A stretch of 64,000 bases of DNA, taken from assembly GCF_021789175.1 (NCBI RefSeq), contig NZ_CP084560.1:3162001-3226000 (forward strand), given 5' to 3'. Positions 1-9,731 of this stretch are shown one piece after another (positions within the stretch are counted from its first letter, which is position 1; each line of letters begins with the position of its first letter). The stretch comes from Arthrobacter sp. FW306-2-2C-D06B. Lineage in GTDB: Bacteria > Actinomycetota > Actinomycetes > Actinomycetales > Micrococcaceae. Under the pieces are notes generated by a model. The model worked only from the letters and a program-made list of their open reading frames with translations. It was not told the DNA's origin and did no database searches. A program made the translations under genes and the position numbers.

Positions 1-1338
1 GCGCGTCCCTTCACGGGATATCCGGAAGTCCCTCACCACACGTCCTGCCAACCATGGCGGCGTCATCGTCACGGTGGGGACGGGCTGGCCTTGGGGAACG
101 TTGGACGGCTTGAACGCCGCGACCTCGGTGGCACCGTTGGCTCCCGGACCCGCCGTCCAGACCCAGTCCTGCGGGCTGAAGGAGGGATGGCTCAGCGTGG
201 TCCGGGTTGTCAGTTGGCGGGCGGGTTGGCCGGGAATCATCGAATACAAGGTGGTTCCGGCCCCGTTGAGGAAGGCCACCGCCTGGGATGTCGGGGACTC
301 CGCCGGATTGCTCGGGTTCAGTCCGGCCACCGGCTGCATGTCCGGGAGGGCCGAGACCCTGTTGTTCTCGTAGCGCACGAGTTCTTCGTTGCTGACGGCG
401 ATTTGGCGCGCAGGAGCATTCTTCTCAAGCACGGGCGGCAGGACCGAACCATTGTCCTCCACCCGGACAAGATCCTGGTCAGCCCGCAACTGGACGTTCA
501 CCACGTCCGGCTGGCTTCGGAAGGTCAGGGTCAGCTGGTTTTGCATGCGCTGCCGGTCCTCGGCAGAAGCATCCACGAGCTCCTTCGCGGAAAGGTCCAC
601 TTGGGCTGCTCCCGACACTACCGGCACCGACTCCCGGGCCAACTTCATGCCGGAAGGAAAAGCGCTGACGACCGCACCCTGGAGGTACGGCGCAGGACCG
701 TCAAGCAACGCGCTGGTCATCGCCTTGACAGTGTTCTTCTTGATGAACCACCGGACATCCGGAACCGCATACGTGAACGAGGGGTCGTAGAAATAGATGG
801 GCTGGGCCGCGTAGATGACTTTGAACGTCTCTTCCGGGATCGCGGTGCCATCCGGGACCGCCGAGATCCGCCATTCGCCGTCAACTTGTTCCAGGGTCAC
901 CGGAATTGTCTCGGTGGTTCCTTCCGGGAACTGTGTCGCAACGCCGTCGGCGTCCACCGAGTAGGCAAGGTCCAGCTGGTACTTGAACTCGTTTTCCACA
1001 CCGGTCTTGACGACGGTCGCCTTCCGGAAAACGAGCGTGCGTTTGTCGGACTTCCAGCTGACGGACAGCGCCTGCGTGAGGTACTGCCGGGCCACGGCGT
1101 AGTCGCCTTCGTAACCGCTGCCTGCACCATAGAAGTCTTCGATGATCGACTCCGGGGTGGCCCCGGAGTGGGGCGGCGGAGGGAAGAAGACTGGAGCGTT
1201 AGGGTTGCCCGCGCTTTCGTCCTTGCTCTTTCCCACCGGGCCGGACCGCGGGATCTGGGCACAGGAACTCAGGACCACCATGAGGACCGCAAGAACGGCG
1301 ATCAGGGCCCTTAACAGGTACGAGCGTCGGGAACTCAA
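1..1338 (-). CDS. lpqB: Lipoprotein LpqB, 3' end beyond the window (partial)
   Basis: This is the LpqB lipoprotein, the third member of mtrA-mtrB-lpqB, which in actinobacteria modulates MtrAB signalling from outside the membrane. Translation starts at a TTG (1338-1336) that shares a TTGA overlap with the mtrB stop, so the genes are translationally coupled. The N-terminus has basic residues, a hydrophobic stretch and the lipobox L-S-S-C near residue 27. The frame stays open to base 1 (446 codons seen). Family members carry a GerMN-like domain followed by a beta-propeller; the last visible residues, around SREGTR, would fall in the propeller. The C-terminus is missing only because the window ends. 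Confidence 0.9.
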   Translation of the reverse strand, partial: MSSRRSYLLRALIAVLAVLMVVLSSCAQIPRSGPVGKSKDESAGNPNAPVFFPPPPHSGATPESIIEDFYGAGSGYEGDYAVARQYLTQALSVSWKSDKRTLVFRKATVVKTGVENEFKYQLDLAYSVDADGVATQFPEGTTETIPVTLEQVDGEWRISAVPDGTAIPEETFKVIYAAQPIYFYDPSFTYAVPDVRWFIKKNTVKAMTSALLDGPAPYLQGAVVSAFPSGMKLARESVPVVSGAAQVDLSAKELVDASAEDRQRMQNQLTLTFRSQPDVVNVQLRADQDLVRVEDNGSVLPPVLEKNAPARQIAVSNEELVRYENNRVSALPDMQPVAGLNPSNPAESPTSQAVAFLNGAGTTLYSMIPGQPARQLTTRTTLSHPSFSPQDWVWTAGPGANGATEVAAFKPSNVPQGQPVPTVTMTPPWLAGRVVRDFRISREGTR

Positions 1339-3326
1339 GGTGCCGTCCCCCCTTGGGTTTTGTCGGCTTCGTCGTCGCCCGCCGGAGGCAGTGCCGGAGG
1401 CAGAGCAGGCGGCAGTGCCGGAGCGCCTTCAGCCCTCGGGTCGTCAGCTGAATCGCGCTCGAGTTGCGGCTCGCCCGCATCCAGAACGAGCATCTGGCGC
1501 TCAGGAGCGGCGCCCGGTAGATGGATCTCGGCAGGTTCAAGCTGCAAAGGTGACTTCACGATGGTGCCTCCCTTCTTGAGAGGCAGTGTCAGCCGGAAGT
1601 TGGAACCGGATCCCTTGCGCCCCCAGGCCTGCAACCAACCGTTGTGGAGCTTGGTGTCCTCCGCGGCAATGGAAAGTCCCAGTCCGCTGCCGCCCGTGGT
1701 CCGCGCACGGGCGGGATCGGCGCGCCAGAAACGATCAAAGACCCGCGCGGTTTCTGCCGCGGTCATCCCTATGCCGAAGTCACGCACCGAGATGGCGACT
1801 GCCTCCTGGTTGGCAGCAACGGAAACGTGGACAGGTTTCCCCTCGCCGTGTTCGACGGCGTTGAGCAGTAGGTTCCGCAGGATGCGGTCGATCCTGCGGG
1901 CGTCCATTTCCACGATGATGCGCTTGTGCCGTGACGCAAGGCGCACTTCGGAGCCATACTCCGCGGCAACGGGCGAGGCACCGTCGATGACATGCGAAAC
2001 CACCTGGAAGATGTCCGTAGGTTCGGAGTCCAACACGGCGGCCCCGGCGTCGAAGCGCGAAATCTCCAGCAGGTCCGAAAGCAACGACTGGAAGCGTTCC
2101 ACCTGGTTGTAAAGCAGTTCGGCGGAACGCTTGTTGATGGGGTCGAAGTCATCGCGGGCATCGAACAACACTTCGGCTGCCATCCGAACGGTGGTGAGCG
2201 GTGTCCGCAGTTCATGGGACACATCGGAGACGAACCGCTGCTGCATCTGGGACAACGTGGCGAGCTGGGTAATCTGTTCCTGCAGGCTCGCGGCCATGTG
2301 GTTGAAGGAGGCGCCCAGCCTGGCCACCTCGTCTTCGCCCTTGACCACCATCCGCTCCTGCAACTGGCCTGCGGCCAGCTTTTCGGAGACGACGGCGGCG
2401 TGGCTCACCGGACTCACGACGTTCCTGGTCACATACCAGGCGATACCGCCGATCATCAGGATGAGTGCGGCACCGCCCGCCCAGAGCACGTTCTGGATTT
2501 CGTCCAGGGTTTGTTGGGCGGTATCAAGGTCATAGAGGAGATAGAGCTCGTAGACCGTGCCGTTGAACGTGACCTTGTTTCCGACGGCGATGCCAGGGTG
2601 GTCCTGGTTGCCGACGGGGAACTCAGTGGAAGCCCAGTACTGGTCCTTGCCCGATTCCTGCACCGACTTGCGGAGTGCCGGAGGGATGACGCGGACCGTC
2701 AACTGATCCGAGGCCCGCGATTCCACCCAGCGGTTGCGCGGCTTGGTTTGTTCGGGCATCGCTTCGAAGACGTATCGCCGCTGGATGACCGAGCCGTTGC
2801 CCTCCACCGCTTTGAGCGTGTCGTAGACGAGGGTGATGACGCTTGACTGGTCGTTGGCCTGTGAACCGTCGAAGGTGTCCTGGACTTGCTTGACGTAGTA
2901 GCGGCTCTCGGATTCGGCTTGTTTCAAACGCTCCTGGAACAGGTTGTTCGCTATTTGGTTCGAGAGGTACGCGCCGACCACCGCAAACGACACCATCGAC
3001 AGCACGATCGTCACCGCGACGGTCCTGAATTCGAGCGAGCGGCGCCAGCGGCGCAGCAGTGCGCGCCACAAGTAGCGGATACCCGGCCGGATGTGGCGAA
3101 GTCCGGTCACTACGAGGCGGGAGACACGCAGTGCGAGGATCAGGGCGCGGCGGGTCCAGATGCGGGCGCGCTCCAGGATCCACGGGAGGTTCAGTGCCCG
3201 GGCGTCCGTGTGTTCCGGGACAGGATGTCCTGAAACGGGATGTTTGACCTTGGCCGCCGGGGCCTCTTGGTCAGTGCCGGGCTCGCCGGTGGAAGACTCA
3301 GGCGCCTGCTTTATATCCGACACCAC
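1335..3326 (-). CDS. mtrB: Sensor histidine kinase MtrB
   Basis: MtrB is the membrane histidine kinase that phosphorylates MtrA and links cell-wall state to division and envelope genes. In 663 residues I see a basic N-terminal tail, TM1 about 101-123, an extracytoplasmic sensor region, TM2 about 281-299, and HAMP. The HisKA motif SHELRTPLT has the phosphoacceptor His at 371. The HATPase has an N-box [12 protein letters not shown] near 483, DFGIGM near 517 and GGSGLGLSI near 545. A proline-rich cytoplasmic tail of about 80 residues, including PALPP repeats, follows. The ATG at 3326 lies inside the 3' end of mtrA (29-base overlap). The gene overlaps lpqB by four bases. Confidence 0.95.
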   Translation of the reverse strand: MVSDIKQAPESSTGEPGTDQEAPAAKVKHPVSGHPVPEHTDARALNLPWILERARIWTRRALILALRVSRLVVTGLRHIRPGIRYLWRALLRRWRRSLEFRTVAVTIVLSMVSFAVVGAYLSNQIANNLFQERLKQAESESRYYVKQVQDTFDGSQANDQSSVITLVYDTLKAVEGNGSVIQRRYVFEAMPEQTKPRNRWVESRASDQLTVRVIPPALRKSVQESGKDQYWASTEFPVGNQDHPGIAVGNKVTFNGTVYELYLLYDLDTAQQTLDEIQNVLWAGGAALILMIGGIAWYVTRNVVSPVSHAAVVSEKLAAGQLQERMVVKGEDEVARLGASFNHMAASLQEQITQLATLSQMQQRFVSDVSHELRTPLTTVRMAAEVLFDARDDFDPINKRSAELLYNQVERFQSLLSDLLEISRFDAGAAVLDSEPTDIFQVVSHVIDGASPVAAEYGSEVRLASRHKRIIVEMDARRIDRILRNLLLNAVEHGEGKPVHVSVAANQEAVAISVRDFGIGMTAAETARVFDRFWRADPARARTTGGSGLGLSIAAEDTKLHNGWLQAWGRKGSGSNFRLTLPLKKGGTIVKSPLQLEPAEIHLPGAAPERQMLVLDAGEPQLERDSADDPRAEGAPALPPALPPALPPAGDDEADKTQGGTAP

Positions 3327-3972
3327 GAACCGTCAACACAACTTCAGGAGCTTCCGGGTCACGCTCGATCTTGGACCGCAGTCGCTGGACATGGACATTG
3401 ACCAGTCGGGTGTCGGCAGCGTGGCGGTAGCCCCATACCTGCTCAAGGAGCAGTTCACGGGTGAAGACCTGCCAAGGCTTTCGCGCCAGCGCGACCAAGA
3501 GATCGAATTCCAGGGGCGTCAATGAAATCCGCTCGCCGCCACGGGTCACCAAGTGGCCCGCCACGTCGATGGTGACGTCGGCGATCCGTAGGGTCTCGGG
3601 CGCCTTCTGGTCTCCCGGCCGCAGCCGGGCGCGGACCCGCGCAACGAGCTCGGCCGGCTTGAACGGCTTGGGCACGTAGTCGTCAGCACCGGATTCAAGG
3701 CCGCGTACGACGTCGGAGGTATCGGATTTGGCGGTGAGCATGACGATGGGGACGTCAGACTCCCCGCGGATCTGGCGGCACACTTCGATGCCGTCCGATC
3801 CGGGCAGCATCACGTCAAGCAACACCAGATCTGGCTTTGAGGACCGGAAGACCTCCAGCGCTTGCCCGCCGTCCGCGCAAAAAACCGGGTCGAAGCCGTC
3901 GTTCCGCAGCACGATGCCGATCATTTCGGCCAGCGCTTCGTCGTCGTCTACTACCAGGATGCGTGCCTTCAT
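3298..3972 (-). CDS. mtrA: Response regulator MtrA
   Basis: MtrA is the OmpR-family DNA-binding response regulator partnered with MtrB. In 224 residues the receiver domain shows the acidic pair D10/D11, phosphoacceptor D53 in LLDVMLPG, T80 and K102 (PKPFKP). The C-terminal winged helix ends in [11 protein letters not shown], typical of OmpR/PhoB proteins. The start ATG at 3972-3970 gives the canonical MKARILVVDDDE opening. The open frame extends upstream to 4281, but that part is low-complexity and overlaps the divergent gene's leader. An AAGGGA about 11 bases upstream may act as ribosome binding site. mtrB begins inside its 3' end. Confidence 0.96.
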   Translation of the reverse strand: MKARILVVDDDEALAEMIGIVLRNDGFDPVFCADGGQALEVFRSSKPDLVLLDVMLPGSDGIEVCRQIRGESDVPIVMLTAKSDTSDVVRGLESGADDYVPKPFKPAELVARVRARLRPGDQKAPETLRIADVTIDVAGHLVTRGGERISLTPLEFDLLVALARKPWQVFTRELLLEQVWGYRHAADTRLVNVHVQRLRSKIERDPEAPEVVLTVRGVGYKAGA

Positions 3973-4148
3973 AGTTATATATTCCCTTATCCCCAAGCCT
4001 TTGTCCCGTTGAGCCCAATCACGGCATGGCGCGCTGCAGCCGGCAAGCAAATGGGCTATGAGGCACGACGGCGGAACTATAGGCTGGTGCGAACGGCCCC
4101 TTTCGGGGTCCGTGCATTGCCGCGGACGCATCTTTTGGGGAGGAAAAC

Positions 4149-5411
4149 GTGTCACAACCCGATCCGGGTTACCGGCCCGAACAAGGACCGCGGCCACCAT
4201 GGGGCGCCCAGCCACAATGGGGCGCACCGCAACCCGGCGCCCAGCCGCCATGGGGCAGCCCGCCGCAATGGGGCGCTCCACAGTATCCGGGGCAATCGTG
4301 GGGCGCGCCGGTCGATCCGAGCTGGCAGGCAGGCGGTCCGCCGCCGTATGGGCAGCCCCGCTACGCGGCTCCCCCGAAACCCGGAATCGTGCCGCTCCGG
4401 CCGCTCTTCTTCGGTGAAATCATGGACGGCGCCTTCCAGACCATCCGCCGGAACGCCAAAACCATGTTCGGGTCCGCCCTCATTGTCCAGGCCATCACCG
4501 GCGCATTGAGCGAGGTGGCCGCACTGGGCATGCTCGCGAACCTTCCTGCCGGAGGAAGGTTCGCGAGCCAAGCCGAGGCGACCCGGTATCTTGGCCCGGT
4601 GTTTGGCGCCCTTGCCGGGATTATGGGAATTACGTTGCTCGCCCTGGCTCTCGCATCCATCCTGCAGGGCGTCATGGCCATCCCCGTCGCCAGGTCCGCG
4701 TTGAACCGGCCCACCGGGTTCAAGCAGATGTGGTCCCTGGCACGCTCGCGTCTCTGGCCCCTTGTAGGATTTGCCTTCCTCCTCATTGCCGGATCTTTGC
4801 TCTTCTTTGTGGTCCTGTTCCTGCTGGCTGCCCTCATTCTGACCGGGTTGGGACCGGCCGGGTTGCTTTTGCTTTTCCCGCTGGGACTCGGTGGCTTTGT
4901 CGTATATGCCTGGATTTACACGAAACTGTTGGTGGCACCGGCCGCCATCACCATAGAAGAGCTCGGCCTCTTCGCCGGCCTTCGACGCTCGTGGACCCTG
5001 ACGAGCCGGAATTGGTGGCGGATCTTCGGAATCACGCTTTTTGTGTCATTCATAATAGGTGTCATCGGACAGGTCATCCAGATCCCCCTGGGCCTGGCCG
5101 CCGGCGGAATAACCTCTGTGTTCGCACCCCATGCGGGCGCCTCGCAAGTGACGACGACGGCGATTGCCCTGGCGGTGGTTTCGCTGGTGGTAGGGGTCCT
5201 CGTCAGTGCAGTCGGCTTCGCCTTCCAAACCTCCGTGGCAGCCCTCATCTACATGGACCTGAGGATGCGGCGCGACGGACTGGACGTGGAGCTCCTCCGC
5301 CTTCTGGAGACCGGGGAAGATCCCGACGGCGTTCCGGGCCGCCGCCGGGCACGTCAAGCCGGTGCGCAACCATGGCCGCCGAACACCGCTCAGGGTTTCC
5401 CCAGAGGATGA
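4149..5411 (+). CDS. Multi-pass membrane protein with Pro/Gly-rich N-terminus
   Basis: This 420-residue protein begins at GTG 4149, preceded by a strong GGGGAGG ribosome binding site. The first 80 residues are a Pro/Gly/Gln/Trp-rich cytoplasmic tail with PPWG/PQWG-like repeats. The rest has about six hydrophobic segments resembling the glycerophosphodiester phosphodiesterase membrane-domain family found beside mtrAB in actinobacteria. No catalytic motif is visible and the function is unknown. It is the first gene of an operon with DUF4129, DUF4350, MoxR and DUF58 genes; its stop overlaps the next start as ATGA. It diverges from mtrA, so the 176-bp gap should hold both promoters. Confidence 0.85.
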   Translation: MSQPDPGYRPEQGPRPPWGAQPQWGAPQPGAQPPWGSPPQWGAPQYPGQSWGAPVDPSWQAGGPPPYGQPRYAAPPKPGIVPLRPLFFGEIMDGAFQTIRRNAKTMFGSALIVQAITGALSEVAALGMLANLPAGGRFASQAEATRYLGPVFGALAGIMGITLLALALASILQGVMAIPVARSALNRPTGFKQMWSLARSRLWPLVGFAFLLIAGSLLFFVVLFLLAALILTGLGPAGLLLLFPLGLGGFVVYAWIYTKLLVAPAAITIEELGLFAGLRRSWTLTSRNWWRIFGITLFVSFIIGVIGQVIQIPLGLAAGGITSVFAPHAGASQVTTTAIALAVVSLVVGVLVSAVGFAFQTSVAALIYMDLRMRRDGLDVELLRLLETGEDPDGVPGRRRARQAGAQPWPPNTAQGFPRG

Positions 5412-6094
5412 TCCCGGCATCGGCGCCCTTCGCCTTTCTTTTCGCCGCCTCCGAGCCTCCCGTCGATCCCGATCGCGGCGAGGCCCAGCGGTGGGCGGCC
5501 GAGGAACTGTCCAAGCCGCAGTACGCATCGGCCAAACCCAGTTGGCTCGATGAGATGTGGAATCAGTTTGTCGACTGGCTCCGCTCGCTGAACGGCGATT
5601 CCATCGGCGGAGCAAATATCGGCGTGCCGCTGATCGGTGCCCTGGCCGTGGTCCTCATTGTGGTTGCGGTGATAGTTGTCAGGCCGAGGCTCAACGCACG
5701 GAAGAAGACGTCGGCGAAGGTTTTCGACGGCGAGCCGACAGTTGATGCCGACGCGTTCCGCGCGCGGGCATCTGCCGCGGCAAGGCGTGAGGACTGGCAA
5801 ACCGCCGTCGTCGAACAGTTCCGCGCTGTGGTTCGCTCTGCGGAGGACCGGGCAGTCATTGATACCCAGGCTGGCCGGACGGCGGACGAGGCGGCTGCCC
5901 AATTGGGGCGCGCGTTCGGGGCAGCCAGTTCGCGGCTTGAGGATGCGGCCAGGATTTTTGATGGCGTGAAATACGGGAGGGCCACCGCCACCGCTTCCGA
6001 CCATGCTGCCGTGCTCGTATTGGACAACGAACTATTGGCCATGAGACCTGATTTCGCAGGGCAGTCCGCCAGCGGTTTGGCGGTGCCGCGGTGA
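5408..6094 (+). CDS. DUF4129 domain membrane protein
   Basis: This protein of 228 residues has a hydrophobic N-terminus, an amphipathic region with W-W-x-F-x-x-W spacing (about 50-60), a TM segment near 75-98, and a cytoplasmic helical domain. The C-terminal layout matches DUF4129 proteins, which accompany MoxR/DUF58 operons. I chose ATG 5408 because it forms an ATGA overlap with the preceding stop; the frame is open further upstream, but that part is the shadow of the previous gene. The 3' end overlaps the next gene as GTGA. Its role is probably in a membrane-bound MoxR complex (inferred from context). Confidence 0.85.
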   Translation: MIPASAPFAFLFAASEPPVDPDRGEAQRWAAEELSKPQYASAKPSWLDEMWNQFVDWLRSLNGDSIGGANIGVPLIGALAVVLIVVAVIVVRPRLNARKKTSAKVFDGEPTVDADAFRARASAAARREDWQTAVVEQFRAVVRSAEDRAVIDTQAGRTADEAAAQLGRAFGAASSRLEDAARIFDGVKYGRATATASDHAAVLVLDNELLAMRPDFAGQSASGLAVPR

Positions 6095-7260
6095 CAGCGG
6101 ACACTCAAACAGTCCGATGGTCCGCGCAGTTGCCGGGCTGGTTGCACCGCCACATGGCCTGGATCATCATCGGGGCCATCGTGGTGGTACTCGGCTCTGT
6201 CACCATGGCCCAGTCCCCCGCGAACTCGGACACGGCACCCCTGTCTGCCCGCAATGCCGCTCCGGATGGCGGCATGGCCGCGGCCGAAATCCTGCGGCGG
6301 CACGGAGTCGCGGTCACGGAGTCCGATTCCTTCGCGACGACAACCTCGTTGCTGGCCGGGAAGCCACGCGCCACCGTCTTGTTGTATGACCGCAATGGAT
6401 ATCTCGATTCCGCCCAGTTGCACAGGCTGCAGCAATCGGCCACGCGCGTCGTGGTCGTGGCTCCCGGCCTCCGAACCCTGACCGGGCTGGGCCGCGACAT
6501 CCATAACGCCGGAGTCGTTCCCAACGGGACGTCGACCTTGGAACCAGGGTGCGGGCAAGCGGATCCACTTGTTGCAGGGCGTGTCTCCGGCAAGGACGCA
6601 TTCCTTTACGCAGGAGCCGAGGCTACCTGCTACCGGCCTAGCAGCAACGACGGCGGCATGTACGCGGCGAGCGCGGACGGTCGGCTGGTGGTTCTCGGCA
6701 GCACAGCCCTTCTCAGCAACGATCTCCTGCAGGTGGAGGGCAACGCAGCATTGACCCTCCGGACCCTCGGGCCAACATCGGATCTCGTCTGGTATCTCCC
6801 GGGCCTCGGTGACGTACCGAATGATGGCACACCGCCCACGCTGGATGAATTGGCGCCACCGTGGGTCGGCTTCCTGGGATTGTGGTTGGCGGTGGTCGCG
6901 TTGCTCGCTGTGCTGTGGCGGGGCAGGCGGCTTGGGCCACTGGTGTTCGAGCCGCTGCCAGTAGTGGTCAAGGCTGTTGAGACCGCCGAAGGCCGCGCCC
7001 GTCTCTACCAGGATTCCCGCGCTGTCGGCCGGGCGGCCGACAATCTCCGGGCCGGCACTTTGACCAGGCTCGCCAAGCATTTCCGGCTCGGCCCCGAGGC
7101 CGGCGCAGATGCCGTCTTCGATGCCGCGTCCCGAAAGATCAACCGGCCGGCACAGGAGCTGCGGATGCTACTGCTGGACCACCGGCCACGCACCGAGCCA
7201 GAACTTGTCCAATGGGCACAAAGCATCGAAAAACTCGAGCAGGAGGCAATAGCCCCATGA
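6091..7260 (+). CDS. DUF4350 domain membrane protein
   Basis: This 389-residue protein has one N-terminal TM (about 20-38), an extracytoplasmic domain of about 210 residues containing two cysteines that could form a disulfide (EPGCG and EATCY), and a second TM near 250-272. A cytoplasmic tail of about 115 residues follows. The first part resembles DUF4350, a ThuA/GATase-like fold found in MoxR operons. The start is GTG 6091, overlapping the previous stop by four bases. The last codons overlap the moxR start as ATGA. Its biochemical function is not established. Confidence 0.85.
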   Translation: MTADTQTVRWSAQLPGWLHRHMAWIIIGAIVVVLGSVTMAQSPANSDTAPLSARNAAPDGGMAAAEILRRHGVAVTESDSFATTTSLLAGKPRATVLLYDRNGYLDSAQLHRLQQSATRVVVVAPGLRTLTGLGRDIHNAGVVPNGTSTLEPGCGQADPLVAGRVSGKDAFLYAGAEATCYRPSSNDGGMYAASADGRLVVLGSTALLSNDLLQVEGNAALTLRTLGPTSDLVWYLPGLGDVPNDGTPPTLDELAPPWVGFLGLWLAVVALLAVLWRGRRLGPLVFEPLPVVVKAVETAEGRARLYQDSRAVGRAADNLRAGTLTRLAKHFRLGPEAGADAVFDAASRKINRPAQELRMLLLDHRPRTEPELVQWAQSIEKLEQEAIAP

Positions 7261-8345
7261 CCAATCAAGCCCAGAGCAATCAAGCCCAGAGCAATCAGCC
7301 AATGAGCAATCAAGCAGACAGCTACACCGACGGCGGCTATGGCTACGCGGGAGGACCGGCGTCGCCGGGGCAGCCAGCGCCAGGAGCTACGCGGTCCGAC
7401 CCTGCCCGCAAAGCCTTGCTCGACGTCCGTCACGAAGTGGGCAAGGCCGTCGTCGGACAGGATGCAACGGTGACTGGCATGCTCATCGCGCTGCTCTGCG
7501 GGGGCCACGTACTGCTTGAGGGTGTTCCGGGCGTCGCCAAAACCCTGCTGGTACGGGCCTTGTCCACTGCGTTGAGCCTGGATACGAAGCGCGTCCAGTT
7601 CACTCCGGACCTCATGCCGGGTGACGTCACCGGCTCGCTGGTCTACGACTCGCACACCTCGGAATTCACCTTCCGCGAAGGACCGGTGTTCACCAACATC
7701 ATGCTGGCGGACGAAATCAACCGAACGCCGCCCAAGACCCAGGCGTCGTTGCTGGAAGCCATGGAGGAGCGCCAGGTATCGGTGGACGGAGTCTCCCGGC
7801 CCTTGCCATCGCCGTTCATTGTTGCCGCCACGCAGAACCCCGTCGAATATGAGGGCACCTATCCCCTGCCCGAGGCGCAGCTGGACCGCTTCCTGCTCAA
7901 GCTCTCCATGCCGCTGCCCGGACGTGCCGAGGAGATCGAAGTGGTCCGCAGGCATTCGGAAGGTTTTGATCCGCGGAACTTGCTGGCTGCGGGAGTCCGG
8001 CCGGTAGCGGGCCTCGCCGAACTCCAGAATGCCCAAGACGCGGTGGCCGGAGTGACAGTGGCCCCCGAGATTCTCGGCTACATCGTGGACGTCGTGCGGG
8101 CGACGCGGGCGGCGCCGTCATTCCAGCTGGGAGTCTCCCCGCGGGGCGCCACTGCGTTGCTGAACACCTCGCGTGCCTGGGCATGGTTGTCCGGACGCAA
8201 CTTCGTCACCCCCGACGACGTCAAAGCACTCTCCCTGCCGTGTTTGAGGCACCGTGTGGGTCTTCGACCCGAAGCCCAAATGGACGGTGTGAACGTCGAT
8301 GATGTCCTTGGCAGCATCCTGGCCTCTGTTCCCGTGCCGCGCTGA
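7257..8345 (+). CDS. MoxR-family AAA+ ATPase
   Basis: MoxR ATPases are AAA+ chaperone-like machines that act with von Willebrand or DUF58 partners on membrane or secreted targets. This 362-residue protein has a Gln/Asn-rich N-terminus with an NQAQS repeat, Walker A GVPGVAKT (89-96), Walker B MLADEINR, the conserved ATQNPVEYEGTYPLPEAQLDRFL segment with sensor 1, and an arginine-finger region. The N-terminal repeat is encoded by near-identical 15-bp units (7263-7296). The ATG overlaps the DUF4350 stop. A DUF58 gene follows after a 40-bp gap, completing the usual MoxR-DUF58 pair. Confidence 0.93.
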   Translation: MTNQAQSNQAQSNQPMSNQADSYTDGGYGYAGGPASPGQPAPGATRSDPARKALLDVRHEVGKAVVGQDATVTGMLIALLCGGHVLLEGVPGVAKTLLVRALSTALSLDTKRVQFTPDLMPGDVTGSLVYDSHTSEFTFREGPVFTNIMLADEINRTPPKTQASLLEAMEERQVSVDGVSRPLPSPFIVAATQNPVEYEGTYPLPEAQLDRFLLKLSMPLPGRAEEIEVVRRHSEGFDPRNLLAAGVRPVAGLAELQNAQDAVAGVTVAPEILGYIVDVVRATRAAPSFQLGVSPRGATALLNTSRAWAWLSGRNFVTPDDVKALSLPCLRHRVGLRPEAQMDGVNVDDVLGSILASVPVPR

Positions 8346-8385
8346 TTGGCCGCAGCTCGTGACTCTCAATTTCGGGCGGCCCTGA

Positions 8386-9678
8386 ATGGCGATCACAGGC
8401 CGCTTCGTGCTGCTGGTTTTCGCCGCAATGGCCCCGTTGCTGCTGTTTCCCGCCTGGGGCACGGTCCTCCTCACCTCCGCCATGCTGCTGGCCCTGGTGG
8501 TGTCCGACCTCCTGCTGGCCGCGTCGCCAGCCAAGATCGCCCTGCAGCGGAAGGATCCCGGGAATGTCACCCTGCACGCGGAAACGGAATCCGCTCTGAC
8601 GCTGGAAAACGGCAATCGGCGGACCTTCCGCGGAATGGTGCGTGACGCCTGGCAGCCCTCCGCGGGGACCGTCGCCCCCGTCCAACGCATCGAGATCCCG
8701 GCTGGTGAGCGGCGGCGGATGTCGGTACGGCTGAGGCCCACTCGGCGCGGCGACCTGACGGCACCGCACGTTACGCTTCGTTCCTTTGGCCCGCTTGGCC
8801 TGGCTGCCAGGCAACGTACTGTTTCCCTCCCCGGCCGTCTTCGCGTCCTGCCGCCGTTCCGCTCCAAGCGGCATTTGCCGTCCAAGCTGCGGAAACTGCG
8901 GGAACTCGACGGCAGAGCGGCCGTGCAGATCCGCGGGGCCGGCACGGAGTTCGATTCACTCCGCGATTACGTGCGGGGCGACGATGTGCGCTCGATCGAC
9001 TGGCGGGCGACCGCCCGGCGCACCGCCGTCGTCGTCCGGACCTGGCGCCCCGAACGGGACCGCCGCGTCGTGATCATGCTCGACACCTCGCGCACGGCGG
9101 CAGCCCGAATCGACGACGAGCCCCGCCTGGACACCGGGATGGAGGCCGCTCTCCTGCTGGCAGTGCTGGCTGAGCGAGGCGGAGACCGCGTGGACTTCTT
9201 CGCCTTCGACAGGCGCGTCCGCGGGCGCGTCGATTCAGCAGCAAAAGGCAATCTCCTCGGCTCCTTGGTCCAGGCCATGGCTCCCCTTGAGGCGGAACTC
9301 ATCGAGATGGACTGGGCCCAGGTCCCGGCCCAGGTAAGGGCCATTTCCGCGCACCGTTCCCTCGTGGTCCTGTTGACCTCGCTCGACAGCGGCGCCCCCG
9401 AGGAAGGACTCATTCCCCTGGTGGCGCAACTCGTCCGGCAGCACGTGGTTCTGCTCGGATCGGTCCGGGACCCTTTGCTGGGCCGAATGAAGGAAGAACG
9501 CACGACGGCGAGCCAGGTCTTCCGTGCCTCGGCGGCCGAACGTGCCCTGCTGGACCGTGAGGCCGTCAGCGCCCAATTGCGCCAGCTTGGCGCGGAGGTA
9601 GTCGACGCCGAGCCGTTGGAACTGCCGCCGCTCCTGGCGGATGCGTACATTCGACTGAAGGCAGCGGGCCGCTTGTAG
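8386..9678 (+). CDS. DUF58 domain protein
   Basis: This 430-residue protein has two hydrophobic N-terminal segments (about 5-45), a beta-rich middle, and the DUF58 signature around RDYVRGDDVRSIDWRATAR near residue 200. A von Willebrand A-like domain with a MIDAS-like MLDTSRT follows. Such proteins are encoded with MoxR ATPases and are thought to be their partners. An in-frame TGA immediately precedes ATG 8386, so the start cannot lie further upstream. No clear Shine-Dalgarno is visible, suggesting translation depends on coupling to moxR 40 bp upstream. Confidence 0.9.
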   Translation: MAITGRFVLLVFAAMAPLLLFPAWGTVLLTSAMLLALVVSDLLLAASPAKIALQRKDPGNVTLHAETESALTLENGNRRTFRGMVRDAWQPSAGTVAPVQRIEIPAGERRRMSVRLRPTRRGDLTAPHVTLRSFGPLGLAARQRTVSLPGRLRVLPPFRSKRHLPSKLRKLRELDGRAAVQIRGAGTEFDSLRDYVRGDDVRSIDWRATARRTAVVVRTWRPERDRRVVIMLDTSRTAAARIDDEPRLDTGMEAALLLAVLAERGGDRVDFFAFDRRVRGRVDSAAKGNLLGSLVQAMAPLEAELIEMDWAQVPAQVRAISAHRSLVVLLTSLDSGAPEEGLIPLVAQLVRQHVVLLGSVRDPLLGRMKEERTTASQVFRASAAERALLDREAVSAQLRQLGAEVVDAEPLELPPLLADAYIRLKAAGRL

Positions 9679-9731
9679 CCTTGCAACGCGCCGAGTCCAG
9701 ATATCAACAACCCGGAATCCGAGGAAAGCAC

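Noticed and set aside
5563-7080. 505-codon open frame on the minus strand
   Set aside because: It is antisense to the DUF4129 and DUF4350 genes, has no ribosome binding site or recognisable family, and its composition is that of a GC-rich shadow frame.
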